Part shown: positions 25,501-37,442 of the stretch, in pieces
Layout: each line of letters starts with the position of its first letter
How positions within the stretch are numbered: position 1 is the first letter of the stretch
Source: Archilochus colubris
Lineage: Eukaryota > Chordata > Aves > Apodiformes > Trochilidae
Direction: 5' to 3'
Length of the DNA stretch: 64,000 nucleotides
NCBI GenBank assembly: GCA_023079485.1
Contig: CM041084.1
Location: forward strand, 128,972,792-129,036,791
Position numbers and translations under genes: made by a program
The notes under the pieces: model-generated
The model's input: only the letters and a program-made list of their open reading frames with translations
Told to the model about the DNA's origin: nothing
Database searches by the model: none

Positions 25501-27679
25501 GGGGAATTAGGTTGCCTCCAAACACAATGGTCCTTTCAAATGCTTATTGTGTGGTGGGAAACAGCCTCTGGAAACTATTATTTTAGAAACAACAACACAA
25601 AACATCACTGTTTTGGGGAAACTTAGGACACTCGACTGTAATTGCTGGGTCTAAGGCAGAGCACAAAGAGCAAACATAAGGATAATGCTAAAGGGAGCAA
25701 TGGCTTCAGGTCATGCACTGCAATCAAACCCTCAGATCTTTCAGGACAGAACTGAGATAACCTGGGCAAGAGGATGAATGTAGGAAAAGAGACTGTGCCT
25801 GTATTAGACACGAACAGAAGCTGTAGCTGATTGATCTTTTGGTCTTCAGCTCCACACAGGCTGCTTGCTCCAATCCTACAGCTGAATCAAAGGATGTAAC
25901 TAAGAGCTTCATCCTGTTCCTTTGGATTTATTGCTGCAGTGGGATTTCTTCCTCCTGCTGTCAGAGATAAGATTTTATTTTTGCTTGAGGCTCTTCGATC
26001 ATAAGGCTGGCTTTGTGCTCATGGTTCCGGGCCATTCATGCCTGTTGCTCTCTCCATCCCAATAAATAACAAGGAAATGAGAGTGACTTGTAAGCCTAAA
26101 CCCACTCCCATGACCATTCCTGGATAGCAATTGCTATTAAGGTATATTGAGCTTCTCTTGACTAGATGAGAGCAATTACTCTCCTGCTGTTTACTTCATT
26201 TGCCTGATGTCTATTTTGAGTGGCAACAGCAATATATATTTTATAAGGCTCACTTCATTTCTGACCACTATTAAAAAAAAAGCAAAATAGCAGAGCATGT
26301 ACAGAGAATAAGGGGGAGGAATGAGCTGTCAGGGCATGAAGATGAGAGCCTCTACACAATCTTCAGCAATGCTGCTGTCAAGCAAGAGCCTAATAAACTG
26401 CAGATTTTTTTCAGAAATATATCTATAGCCCTTGGGGTAGAACATCCCTGCAAGCAGCTTGAGTCACCTAATCCACTTGTGTTATGCTCTTAGTTTTGCA
26501 GGCATAACAGAATTAAAGGCATAACTTATATGTATTTTTTACTGAACACTTTTTTTTTTCCTTATGATGCTGCTTGGAAGAGTCAAGCCTTCTGAAGCTG
26601 AGGCAGCCAGAAAACACACCTACAGAGATGCAAAGAAGTTACAGCATGAGGCAGAGAAAATGAGGTTTTGGCATAATAGACAGGGTAAAAAAAGATGATG
26701 TTCCTTTCAATTATGTATGGTTTTCAAAGAATATTTAGTGATTTGCTGCTGGGTAAGATCACTTAATTATTCTGATGCTTGTTAACAGCTGCAGAAGTGG
26801 ATAAAAGGAGAACACTCTGGTTTCTCAACCATGTCCAGGTAAAAAGGAAGATAAGAAACAGGGACAAGTTCATGCTTTGGAAATTTATTTTTTAGCTGAA
26901 ATGTCAGGGTCTGGGGGATAAAGCTAAAGCAAGCTTGTTAGTTATGAAGATAGCTAAGAGCATTTTGCCACCATTTATTTTTTTTTTTTTAATCAACAGC
27001 CATTAAGACTCACTTCCTCATTAGCCATAAGGCTTTGAAGATCTTGCCACCCCCAGCTACTTTCAGCACTGGGCTGCAGAATGTTCAGCCTTATTTAGCA
27101 GGTAATGGTTAGAGCAAAACTCCCAAACAATTAAAATATTAAACAGGCAGAAGAAAATAGTTCTGGGAAGGACTCTGGGAGATAATGCAGTTTATTGCTT
27201 CCCAAAGTAGAACCACTTTTGTCTGTATTATTTTGAGTGTGGGGTTCTCTAGATCCTGGGCAAGGAATGTCTGGGAGTGAGCTTTCACAACCTGCTTACT
27301 GCAAAGCAGATTTTCCTAAGCCACCTTTATGGTAACTCAGTCCCTTTGCTCCCTTTCCACTCCCAATTAATTTTCTCAATCTTCAAATCAACTTTTTACA
27401 TACCTAGAGGCTATTAGAAAGCATCCCTCATGCTTGCCTTTCTCAGATTAAATTTTTCCCAGAAAGTCTGGTCCTTCATGCAATTCTCTGCCAGCTCTTA
27501 CCCTTCAAGGGTCTCTTTAATGTGGTATCTGCCACCTCTGCTGGCAATGAATTCAGGAAAGAGACCCTATTCTTTAAGAGCCATCACTCTATTCTGTTCT
27601 TTACCCTTCTGCAAAGAGGAATGTATGTGTTTAATACCTGTCCTGCATTTCTCCTTTCCCTCAGACTCCAGGGTACATT
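22506..27679. other. Unique non-coding DNA, GC-richer around 23.4-24.3 kb
   Basis: About 5 kb without a supported gene. The subregion 23420-24290 is GC-richer than its surroundings and so carries longer overlapping frames on both strands (145 codons minus at 23344-23781, 122 plus at 23420-23788, 102 plus at 23977-24285). None has a recognisable domain or a splice context that stands out. A 19-bp imperfect tandem duplication sits at 25310-25347. T runs occur near 24499-24511 and 26979-26992. Confidence 0.55.
25310..25347. repeat. 19-bp tandem duplication
   Basis: Two adjacent copies (25310-25328 and 25329-25347) share TGTAGTCAGT and most of the following bases. It is a short local duplication with no coding content. 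Confidence 0.8.
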
Positions 27680-28053
27680 GATATGCTAAGAAGATTGGGT
27701 TTGTTCAGCCTTGAAAAGCAAAGGCTTAGGGGAGACCAAATTACAATGTTCCAGTACTTAAAGGGCAGTTCCAAAGAATATGAAGACTCCCCATTTACAA
27801 GGAGTCACATGGACAAGGAGCATAAGTTGCTCCTGGGGAGATTTTTCACACTGAGGACAGTCAGACATTGGAATGGTCTCCCAGGAGAAGTGGTGGATTC
27901 CCCCACTTTGGAAAGTTTTAAGTCTCAGCTTGTTGGGGTGCTGGGATGTATCATATAAACAATAATATTAGAAGAGTTGGACCAGATGATCCTTGATATC
28001 CCTTCCAACCTGACATTCTATGCTACTGTGATTCTATTATTCTATGATTCTAT
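27680..28053 (+). mobile_element. CR1-like LINE 3' fragment, divergent subfamily
   Basis: On plus, the end of a LINE ORF2 is readable over about 91 codons (27683-27958): LGLFSLEK near the start, MFQYLKGS, then TVRHWNGLPGEVVDSPT, ending near 27958. An AT-rich 3' UTR follows (ATATAAACAATAATATTAGA around 27952-27973), then TTGGACCAGATGATCC and an ATTCTATG-type tail. It matches the copy at 51242-51845 through the 3' UTR, so both belong to one subfamily. Relative to that copy it lacks about 7 codons between LLGRF and FTLRTVRHW. It is 5'-truncated and inactive. Confidence 0.9.
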
Positions 28054-31000
28054 ACTCAGGTTGTGGCTGAGGCAATGTATATGGCACAGAAGGTGGTCTG
28101 ATTCCTGCAGATGGGGTTAATCCATCACACTCCTCTGCTACCTTCACTCATCAGCCTCACCAGGAGAGACTTTCCCTGCAGGCACTTGGGTGACAGTGCT
28201 GCAAGGGATGGAGATGCCTGGGTATTTGGGAGGTTTTTGCTGTGGAGCCCCGGTACACATCTCCATGGCCTCTGAGCAACCATGGTAATGTCAGGGGTGA
28301 GATTTGGCACCTCATTGCTGCCAGATGTTGCACCAGCACAACAGGGTCTCAGCAGTTCTGTCCAGAGAGATGCAGCTGCTGCAGGGACCTGCACAGTTAG
28401 CACAGTTTCCTTGCTAATGGGGCTGTGCAGCCTTGACTGCCACCAGCGTGTGTGAAGTCACAGAGACAGGGAATTAAGACAGGAGTGGATGTTATTTTAC
28501 ATGTGCATGTGTCTACGTGGTATTTGTATATTTCCTTCAATTTAGGGGGCTTAGTGCCTTAAGTGACAGAAACTGATCTACAAACAGGTTGTGTTCTTAA
28601 ACAGTAACTGTGTTTTTTTAACTCCTCTATGCATATCACATTTCCTTGCTCTGATACCATAGTGAAGAAAAAGGATGAAGGAAAGATGGAAATAGATATT
28701 TGAAAGGCATCACCTTGAGTGCAGCTTTTTCTCTGTGCAATTTTTCATAAGTATGACTGTGAAGATACACAGGGGAGCCAATAAGCTGAATAAGAAGGCA
28801 TCAGTTTTACAAAGTCCCTTTTCAGACTAGGGCTGCTTTAAGTAGGATTTGATGTTTATGGGATTGTCAGAAATAGGCAGTGGTTCTTAATGAAAAGACT
28901 CAGATTTTGAACTGCATTTCAACCAGATGAATGGTCTCAAATGAAAAATAGTGCTGTGAAGCTGTGCAGTGTTGAGGACAGGCTAGGTTCTATATTCCTA
29001 TAGTTTTGTAATTACCATATATTTTAAGACTATCTATAGTATGTAAGATCTGGCTTTTTTACCAAATGATACATCCAGTATAACTGAATTAAAGCCGGAT
29101 TTCTCTTTGTTATGTGTATTATGTTTCTTTTAAATAACTGAAATTCCAAGAGCTCAGTAATTTCATCATTGTTATCTCTAGTGAGCACAATATTTCTGTT
29201 AATAGGATTTCATTTTCTCAAAATCATTCCATGTCTTCAAGCATTCAATATGTACCTTTCTCACATTTTAATTCTTTAAGTGGACTGCTATTCTCTCGAC
29301 ATGTTCAATATTTTGAATTTTCAAATAAAGTCAGATGAATCATATTGTACTGAACCTGCTTCCTGCAAATTCAAGTATGTAAGTATTTCTCCAAGATTTT
29401 TTTGAGAGATTTCATATGTGGTGTGTATTCTTCAATGAGCCTTTGAAGCCCCACTTCCTCCATGCACATACCAAAATGCAAATGTAATAGTACAGTTATA
29501 CATACATATAAAATTTCCCATGTATATGTAGGAAATACTGCACACTCAAAGGTATGGCAAGCTTATTTACAGTAACATTTTTTTATTATTGTCACCCCAT
29601 AAATCTTGAAAGCATTTGCTGATGGAGAGCAGGCAGGAAGCAGAGGAGCAGTATTCTTATCTCTTTGGGGTGCTTTGGGGTGCTCCTGACTGGCTGGACA
29701 GTGGTAGATTCTGGGGTCAGGACGAGGCAAAGCCAGCCCAAGGCCTGGGACAGGGAAATGGCTCTTGGACCCATGTTTGTGCCAAAGAACAGAAGGTACC
29801 AGTGGAGACAAGGACAAGTGATGGATCTCTGGCATCAACAACAACTTCAGCTCATGGAGTTTTCACTAATAGGTCCTTTTTTTTTTTTTAATGCAGCCAC
29901 TCATTTTAATGGATAAAGTTCCAAAATCATTTAAGTCATCAAGTGAAACTTTTAAATCTGGCCCTGTGGATCTTAGCACATTGCCAAGCAATGGCTCATG
30001 ACACTCCACATTTCTGGGACCCCAGCACTGTGCCAAATCTTATGGACAGAGTCTTTCACTTCACTGCTTACCATATAACTATACTGCTTTGGAAAGCTGA
30101 AATTGCATTTTCTTCACAGTTTCATGTTTTGGTGTGCATTTTGTCTGTTCAAGATTTGATCAGCACAACTTTGGGGGTCTGCAAGGTGCCACTTGTAGAT
30201 ATGCTTTCAAGAAGTAAATGTGCATTCCTTTTCTCTCTGCACTTATCTTTTTGAGCCCTCCTCTTTTAGCCTGTCAGACGCTACCATTGAAAATTCAGCT
30301 TTATTATCACAACAAATTATGTTCTTCAGTTTGTGAAGGTGTCTGTGCATTCACAGACAGTGGCCAGGGAAGGTCAGTAAATAAAGGAAAAGCGGTGCCT
30401 CTGCATCAGTCCTCTCCAGGTGTCTGGGATGTCAGAGGTAGGCAAGTGACCACAGAACCTTTCTGGAGGTAGCTCAAAGAGCTTAGAAGAGGCAGGATGT
30501 GATGCAGTGTGGCTTTTGTTTGTGTAATGTGGGATTCACAGCCCTTGTGAATTCTCCCAGCTCTCCCCAGTACAGAAGTCTCACCAGTACAGACAGTGAA
30601 CAAAAGGACACAGAAGTGATAGTACCAACAGCAGTGTGGAGAATCAAGCATGGTGTGCTAGGACAAGCAACTCCACTGAAAAGATACACTTTCTTTGGAG
30701 GGTCCTGATCTGGCAGACAGCTGTCATGGCTCTTCAGGAGCTCAGCTTAAAAGTGCAAAGACCACAAAGTGTAGCACTGCTCTGTTTCCAAGTCTCTTGC
30801 CCTGTGTGACTCTGCTGGCTGTATTCTTCAGCCCATAGAGTATTGGATGATTTTATCTTACTCCATAAATGGTGGGAACTGGAGATAGAATGCTATGTTA
30901 CCTGCTGAGTCTGATGAGGCATCTGGAAATCCACATCCAGTAATTTCAAACAGAAGTAGGAAAATATTGCAGAAAATTCCTCCCTTGAAGAAGCAAACAC

Positions 31001-32717
31001 ATGAATGATCTCTCTTTCCCCTCTGCTTGGGACCAGGTTCAGAGTCAAAAGCCCAAATCTCCAACCTAGAGAGGATCTCAGCTTTCTGTCATGGTTCCTC
31101 CTTGTGTGGTTATTCACCTGGATTTTCTTCCATGAACATGTCATTCCCTGGTAGCTTTCTATTGGAAGATGCCAGTATTCCTACAGACATTTTTCCTTTC
31201 CTAGGCCAGTATCCTCTTTCCAAGCATCAGCTTTTATATATTCTCCTGACATGAGATTTTTGTGGAAGCTGTGGATTTCTGTGGAGCCCATCTGTGCTCT
31301 TTGGGTGTTTCAGTCTTTCAGGCTCTCCGGCTCTGAACCTGCACTACCAGCCACACCAGAGCTGGGACTGGTGGGCCTTGCTAGGTGTAAATCTATATTC
31401 CCAAGCACTCATGTTCCTTACTTGGCACTGTCAGACTGCAGTTTCAGCTCTTTCCTTGCACTAAATGCTGTTCTCCAGCAGCCAGTCCCAACACTGGCAG
31501 ATTACTCTGTAGAGTAAGTGGTTGCACGCTGAGCTGAAAAAGTACAGTACAAGCTTGAAAGCCAAGTGCAGCCACAGCTATGGACAAGGTACCTTGCTGC
31601 TTTCACATGTTTCCTGACTGATGCCTGAATCACTGTGCTCTGCTTGAATGGAAATAAAAAGCAGGGGCAGGAGTCAACCCTGCAGAGGCAGCAGAGCTGC
31701 AGCCCAGCACCCATCAGCAAAAGCCCGAGGAGAGCTCTGGCTGCAGGAGCTCCCTCCCTGTCAGTGAAGTGCCAAGCAAGGAGTGCTCTGATTTTCCAGA
31801 TGCAGGGATGAGCTGGCATTTAGCAATGTACTTTGCTTGGTCAGATGGAGTACTCCAGAGGTGGAGAGTGCGGAAAGGGAAGAAATAAAAACCACCAAGT
31901 TGTTGTGCTGTTGTCAAGCAGGGTCAATTCTTTGTCCACAACCACACAGACTCCTTTATGGGTGACTGTCACCTTGGCAAGGTAAATGCATTCCTTTCTC
32001 CTACTCTCTCCCTTCACTTTTCTCCTCCTGCTAAATATCTGGTGCAGACAGTAAACCATAAACCATCCTGTGTCTGCTGGAATTTGGATGTCCCAGTCTA
32101 GCAACTGATGCAGAAAATGGAATGAGCACCTTGTACCTCACAGGCATTCGGGGTCAGCAACCTGCCAACTCACTGCCTTTGGGAAGCAGAACACCGTGGT
32201 CGTGTCATGGGGAAGAGCAGAAATAATTGCAGGAACTCAACTAATTCATGCAAAATGAAGCTAATCATTAATGGTGTGGTGCACAGCCATTCTTCTGCAG
32301 TGTTGAACAATTACTTCTAAGTCATGTTTCAAGGCTAACATGTAATGAGAGTGTGGTTGAGAAACTGGCACAGAAGGAACCTCACTGGGTCAGATGATTT
32401 CCCTTCCCTCCCTCATCTCCTCTCCTTCAGCTGGAACAAGTTTCCACTTAACAGGCTGCTGGGACAGTGTCATTGCTTACTGGTGATGACATGATATTAA
32501 ATGTTGCTATTAAAAGCAGAAAGGCAAAGGATCAAATCTGGCTGCGGTTTCTGCTCACTAAATTTCAACTCCTTTGTGCCCATGTTTGTTTTGGAGAAAT
32601 AGAAACCTGGAGACCTGGTTCTAGGCAGGGACATGACCACCTAGATCACAGCTGCAGTCAACCTGTATCACTGTGATGAGTTAAAAAGGTGCAAAAAAAA
32701 TACACTTGAACTAGGGG
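28054..32717. other. Unique non-coding DNA
   Basis: No gene, RNA gene or mobile element recognised in about 4.7 kb. Open frames are at most about 105 codons, usually overlap on opposite strands (for example 29563-29916 and 30406-30708) and lack family motifs. A short duplication of CTTTGGGGTG lies at about 29662-29681. Confidence 0.55.
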
Positions 32718-32720
32718 GGG

Positions 32721-32750
32721 ATAATAATAATAATAATAATAATAATAATA
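32721..32750. repeat. (ATA)10 microsatellite
   Basis: Thirty bases of perfect trinucleotide repeat directly after a run of G. Its perfection and length make it a likely polymorphic marker. Confidence 0.97.
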
Positions 32751-34068
32751 GACATCTAGTGGATGATCTAGTTTTTCTCCACAACTTTTCAGTTCTGCTT
32801 TATCTCCTACTCCACATCTTCAAATGAAGTGTTGCAGACACAGGTCAGTGAAGGTTGCTTCTGGATGAGGAAGAGGTGTTTCCTTCTGAGTAATTCCCAT
32901 TTAAATATCCAGGCACAGCGCTGAGAAGAGTTTGCAAATTAAAAACCAGCAGTGAACATAGCAGTTCTCAGATTCTCAATGAAGGGGCATTGATTGACAG
33001 GGAAAAACAGGAATATAACAGAGGGATAAGTTTTGGATGCTCACACAAAGGGGGAAACAGGACCTGTTCTCAGTGTCCCAACAACCCACATGCTGCTAAA
33101 AGTGGTTCAGCTCTTTAAATGTATTTGTGGATGTGCATGAGGTTTCAGCTGCCAGGAAGCAAAACACTATTTGCCTGGGCTTTAAAGGGTTTTCAGTCTT
33201 CTATGAGGAAAAACAAAGGCTAAAGTTTAAACCTTCATTTGGCACTTAAAACCACAATTTTTAAAGTTGTATTTGAAGGCACCTGGCACAAACACAATGA
33301 ATACACTGAAAGACACTGAAATTGAGGTCATAAACAGGTATGACATGGCAGTGCCTCTCTGTTGAGTGCCTTGCTTATACAACCATGCAAATACTTCCTG
33401 AAGAATAAATTACTCAGCCAATTTCCTCTGTTTTCCTGTTTGTAAATTGCATCTGAGTAGCTCCTGTTTCTCTTGAATGTGATTTTAGTAAATATGTCAG
33501 GCTATGGACAAGCAGCTTATTGTGAATGCTCAGTGTTTCAGAGTCAAGTTGCTTTTGCTCATTTTAATTTTTTATACAAAGCTATTTTCTGGATGGATGG
33601 AAGTCCCATGGAGCCTGTTTACTTGTGTGAACACTCATTCTTGGAAGTCAACATTGCATTTGTGTGTGACTGTTCCATAGTTTTCATTTAAAATTATTTC
33701 TTCTATGAAATAATTCTGTCTCTGGGAGCCCAGTGAGCCCAGCTGTGCAAAGCTCCAGTAAGCAGGAGATGCAGCTCCCTAGGGGACTCAGAAATGACTT
33801 CTTACCACCAGATGTATATTGATCTTCATGGCATCTTGAAGAGCACTTTGCTGTTCAATGCAGCTGCCAGGAGCCTCAGTTCAGAACACGAATGACAAGA
33901 CTGACCAAGAGCTGGGACATGCACCACACATCTCTCTGTGTGGAAAAGAAGGCAGGGAGAGCGTGACTCCCATGGAGATGGCTAAGACAAGCTTCACAAG
34001 CTGTCCTGGTCCATGGAGGATTTTTGCTGTGATATTTGGATAGTATCATGCAGAGCAGCTCCTGACTG
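32751..34068. other. Unique non-coding DNA
   Basis: No gene or mobile element recognised. Short frames at 33473-33691 and 33858-34043 show no motif. Confidence 0.55.
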
Positions 34069-34100
34069 TGGTAAGATCTAAGCTGGGTTAGATCTTACCA
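34069..34100. repeat. Perfect 13-bp-arm inverted repeat (hairpin)
   Basis: TGGTAAGATCTAA at 34069-34081 and its exact reverse complement at 34088-34100 flank a 6-base loop, GCTGGG. The perfect 13-bp stem around AGATCT could extrude as a cruciform or fold in RNA. There is no T run after it, and the setting is eukaryotic, so it is not called a terminator. It is not part of any repeat family I recognise. Confidence 0.9.
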
Positions 34101-34585
34101 TGATCTGTCGCATGGCAGAACCTCCCATATTTATGTACCAGGAGTTTATAGGATAGATCCACAAGGGTATATGCTAAGCTCTCCCCTGTAGTTTGTTTTC
34201 TCGTCCTTCCCTTTCTAAGCAGACAAAGCAACAGCTTCAGGTGTTCCTATGGACACTGCTGTCATAGAAGCATTGGGTTCCTTCAGGCAGAGCTGTGGCA
34301 TGACACAAAGACCACAAGTTCTCTCTTTAAAATGTAGCATGTATGGTATAGGTGCCCTTTTGTCATACAGCTTTTCCTTCTCCACAAACATCAAGCAGAC
34401 ACTACAGTAGAAGTCTCCTGAAAATCAGGAGACACTGAAGATGCAACTGGCCGAGCTGCTGCCTTTGCTGATCTGAATCATTTACACACACAGCACTTGT
34501 AAGACCACAAACCACAGTGACCTCAAAAAATGGTGTCAGCTCCTCATGCCCCAATGTACATTATAAAGTGCTGCACCTGTCCCTT

Positions 34586-34690
34586 ATCATAGAACCCGAG
34601 AACAGTTTGGGTTGGAAGGGACTTAAAGATCATCCAGCCCCAACTTCCCTGCCATCTATCCTGGCCTTGAACACTACAGGAGTCAGGGGT
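34586..34690 (-). mobile_element. CR1 LINE 3' tail fragment
   Basis: About 100 bp of reverse-complement CR1 3' end: a degenerate octamer (ATCATAGAA), CAGTTTGGGTTGGAAGGGAC, then CCTGGCCTTGAACACT. Only the 3' UTR and last bases of ORF2 remain, so it is a very short 5'-truncated copy. Confidence 0.88.
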
Positions 34691-36828
34691 CAGTCAGGGC
34701 AGGACTGCAGTAGGAAGTTTGGGATTTTACACATGGTGCAGGGCACAACTTTCTCTTTAGCTCATAGAAGAGGAGGTGTAACTCTTGTAGCTGGATCTAA
34801 AACCGCCTGCATTTTCACATCTCCCCAAAGGTACCAAGCATTTTTGGTGCAATTTTGCCAATAAACATCTGAAATGCTGACATTTTGATCTTTCATGTAA
34901 CTTTTAGAAAAAAATTTTAAAATCTATATTCTTGAAAAAATGTACAAGTTCTCACTAGTTCTTATCCAGTCATCCCCAAGAGCTGTTAAATGAAGTAACC
35001 AATTCTCAGAATATTTTTGAGAGTATAAGAAGACCATTCCTTTGAATGAAAATGGAGACTGGTTTTATGGCTATTCATTAAACCACTCAGCTGCATTCCA
35101 CAAAAACTTATGTTTACCAGAATGCTCATAAAAATAAAAAATATTGTAAAGGTTCAAGTAAATGTGGATTTGTAGAAAAACTTTTGCCCTCAGAATAGTA
35201 AAGTAGCTGCCCTAAAATGTCTCTCTTGATTTGGGAGGTATCTGGTGAAAGAATAGCAACACTGTATAACACTAATGATTAGTGGTAAAAAAATCTAAAT
35301 AACTCTATTGCCTTTGGTGTACTTATTCTGGATTTATAGAAGTCTGCTGAAACAGGATCTGAGCTTTTATTTTTATGGACTTCTATTTTTTTAATTGAAA
35401 ATGGCATTCAGAAGAAGGACTTTGAATCAAGTTCTGTCATGTTTGTTTGCTCTATGCTTTATAGGCTGTTAAGAATAATTTAATCTGTGCCTGAGTGTGG
35501 GCATAGTAAGAATTACTAAAATCACATCACAGAAAATTATGCTATATTGTGATGTTGGGAAAATGCTGCTTGATCTCTGAAAATGTCTCATTTTCAGTGA
35601 GGTTTTCCAGAAGAACAGCAGGTATAGACAGTTGTGTTGTGTGGACTTTCCTTACTTGCAGCCTCAGTGCATTTCCCTGCACTTCTTCTCTGTGCCCTTC
35701 TCCAGGGCCTTGGGGCAGCCTGCAGCCACTAGCCTCTGGGTCACCCTATTTTCACCCTACTGTGATCCTTTCCAGACAGGGACAACTGTCTGGAAATTTT
35801 ACATCATCCAGAACATGTAGCTGCAGGTCATCTCAGCATTGCTGACTTCCTCAAAAAATGAAAGGCATTATTTCTAAGGCAACCAAGTTGGTAAAATGTC
35901 TGCAAACTTGGTTTCTTGCAGGGGCACAAAGATCTCCCCCAGCAGAGCAGGGAGTCACAGAAACCACTGCACTCTCTATTAGTATCAAGTCATCCTCGTG
36001 GCAAGGATTCAGCCGTACAAAATGGTCTGGAAGAAGAAACTCAAGCTGACAGTGACCAACCTGGATTGGATGGGGCTCCTTTAAGTGACCCAAAACCCTA
36101 GGGAAGAGCAGAGGAGCCCTGGATATGGGGTCACAGGCCAGGAATGCTTACGAGGAAGACATCTCCATTCCTTCATGAAAATATGGACCAGATCTATTTA
36201 GAACAATGAAACACTTGTTCCACAGAGAACTTAGAAATTTCTCAGGGCATTTCTTTTTCCTGATTTGGAATTGGGGTTTTTTTCATTCTGTCAAATCTTT
36301 AAATTTTCCATCCACTCCTTTTTAGCAGCTTCTTGGACAACTGGTGCTTAGAATGGAAAAAATAAGTTACTTGCCAGGTTAAGAGAGCAAGATTAAGGGT
36401 TAAAAAAAACAAACCAAAAAAACCCCCATGCCACCATCATCTGTGCATTTCTACTAGTTATTTGCACTATTGTAACATAAAAGGAGATGAAAATAAGAAA
36501 GAAATGGCTGGTTTAATCTAGGCTCCCCACTTACATCATAGCAAGGTTAATCAAAAGATCTCAGTAGGGACTCCTTCCACAGTCTGCTCGTGTTACCATT
36601 TTAGGGTTACTCTGCAGGAAATTTGCTGGGTTTTTCATCTTTATTCAGAGGCAGTAGATTTTTCTGTCCCTCTGTACAGTACCACTTAATAGAATGAGGA
36701 TGTATGGATTTTTCTAGAATGTAAACAGAATAATGTAGTGGAGGAGACAGTAGATTTTTACATTTAAAACATTTCTACTAAATGTGTTTGAATCCTTACA
36801 GCATTTTGATTTTACTCACAATTTCCTG
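34691..36828. other. Unique non-coding DNA
   Basis: No supported gene. Frames at 35549-35845 (98 codons, plus) and 35851-36093 (80 codons, minus) have no recognisable domains. Confidence 0.55.
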
Positions 36829-37052
36829 TCTGCTTATTCCTGATGGTGTCCTTTCCCATTTCGTTATTACCTCCTGTTTCTTTCACTTTTCCTTTGACCT
36901 TTCATTCCCCTTTAATTCTTTGCCTTTCACTTGTATGGCATGATTTTCTTGTTCCTCTAGTTTCTTTCATTCCACTCTCTTTTATTAGTTATTGCCTCTG
37001 TTTCTTTCCTCATGTTGTCCTCTTCTTTGCCCTCACATCCTTCACTTTCTAG
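36829..37052. other. Pyrimidine-rich tract on plus strand
   Basis: About 220 bp in which plus-strand C and T predominate strongly, with many CTTT/TTTC units. It yields low-complexity Phe/Leu/Ser-rich frames (for example 69 codons at 36843-37052) that reflect composition and not a gene. It is a decayed low-complexity region. Confidence 0.65.
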
Positions 37053-37214
37053 AAAATTGCCACTTTGGCATGAATTACTGGGGAAAGATTGGAGGTGTAT
37101 GTCCTTTGAGGATAGAGGAATTTATCAACAATCAGGTCTATGAACACAAGCCAGTTTCTATTTCAGAAAAAAAAACCAAAACAAAACTAAAATGTTAGGA
37201 GGAAGGGAATTATT

Positions 37215-37442
37215 TGATGACTGTGGCTGGAAGTCAACTTTGGAGTCAAGGTGATAGGTTCTACTTTTGGCTTGATGTGTGACCTTGAGCAAATTACCCA
37301 AACTTCATGTGCCAGGATGAGCAATTTACCTACCTGTTAAAATTACCATAACAATATTTCTGTCTTAGGAGTGCTGCAAAGTTTAATTAAGCTTGGTAAG
37401 CACTCGAACACTCTTCATTTAGTGTAATTACCATCATTATGC
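37215..37442 (+). repeat. MIR-type CORE-SINE fragment
   Basis: MIR-like order is visible: AGGTTCTACTTTTGGCTTGA then TGTGTGACCTTGAGCAAATT at 37256-37294, a middle part with TTACCTACCTGTTAAAAT, GCAAAGTTTAATTAAGCTTG at 37376-37395, and an AT-rich end with CATCATTATG. This matches the 'gctgtgtgaccttgggcaagt' core and the trailing segment of the MIR consensus. It is an old, immobile element. Confidence 0.75.

Noticed and set aside
34069..34100. Hairpin as a bacterial-type terminator
   Set aside because: Vertebrate DNA, no upstream gene and no T run after the stem.
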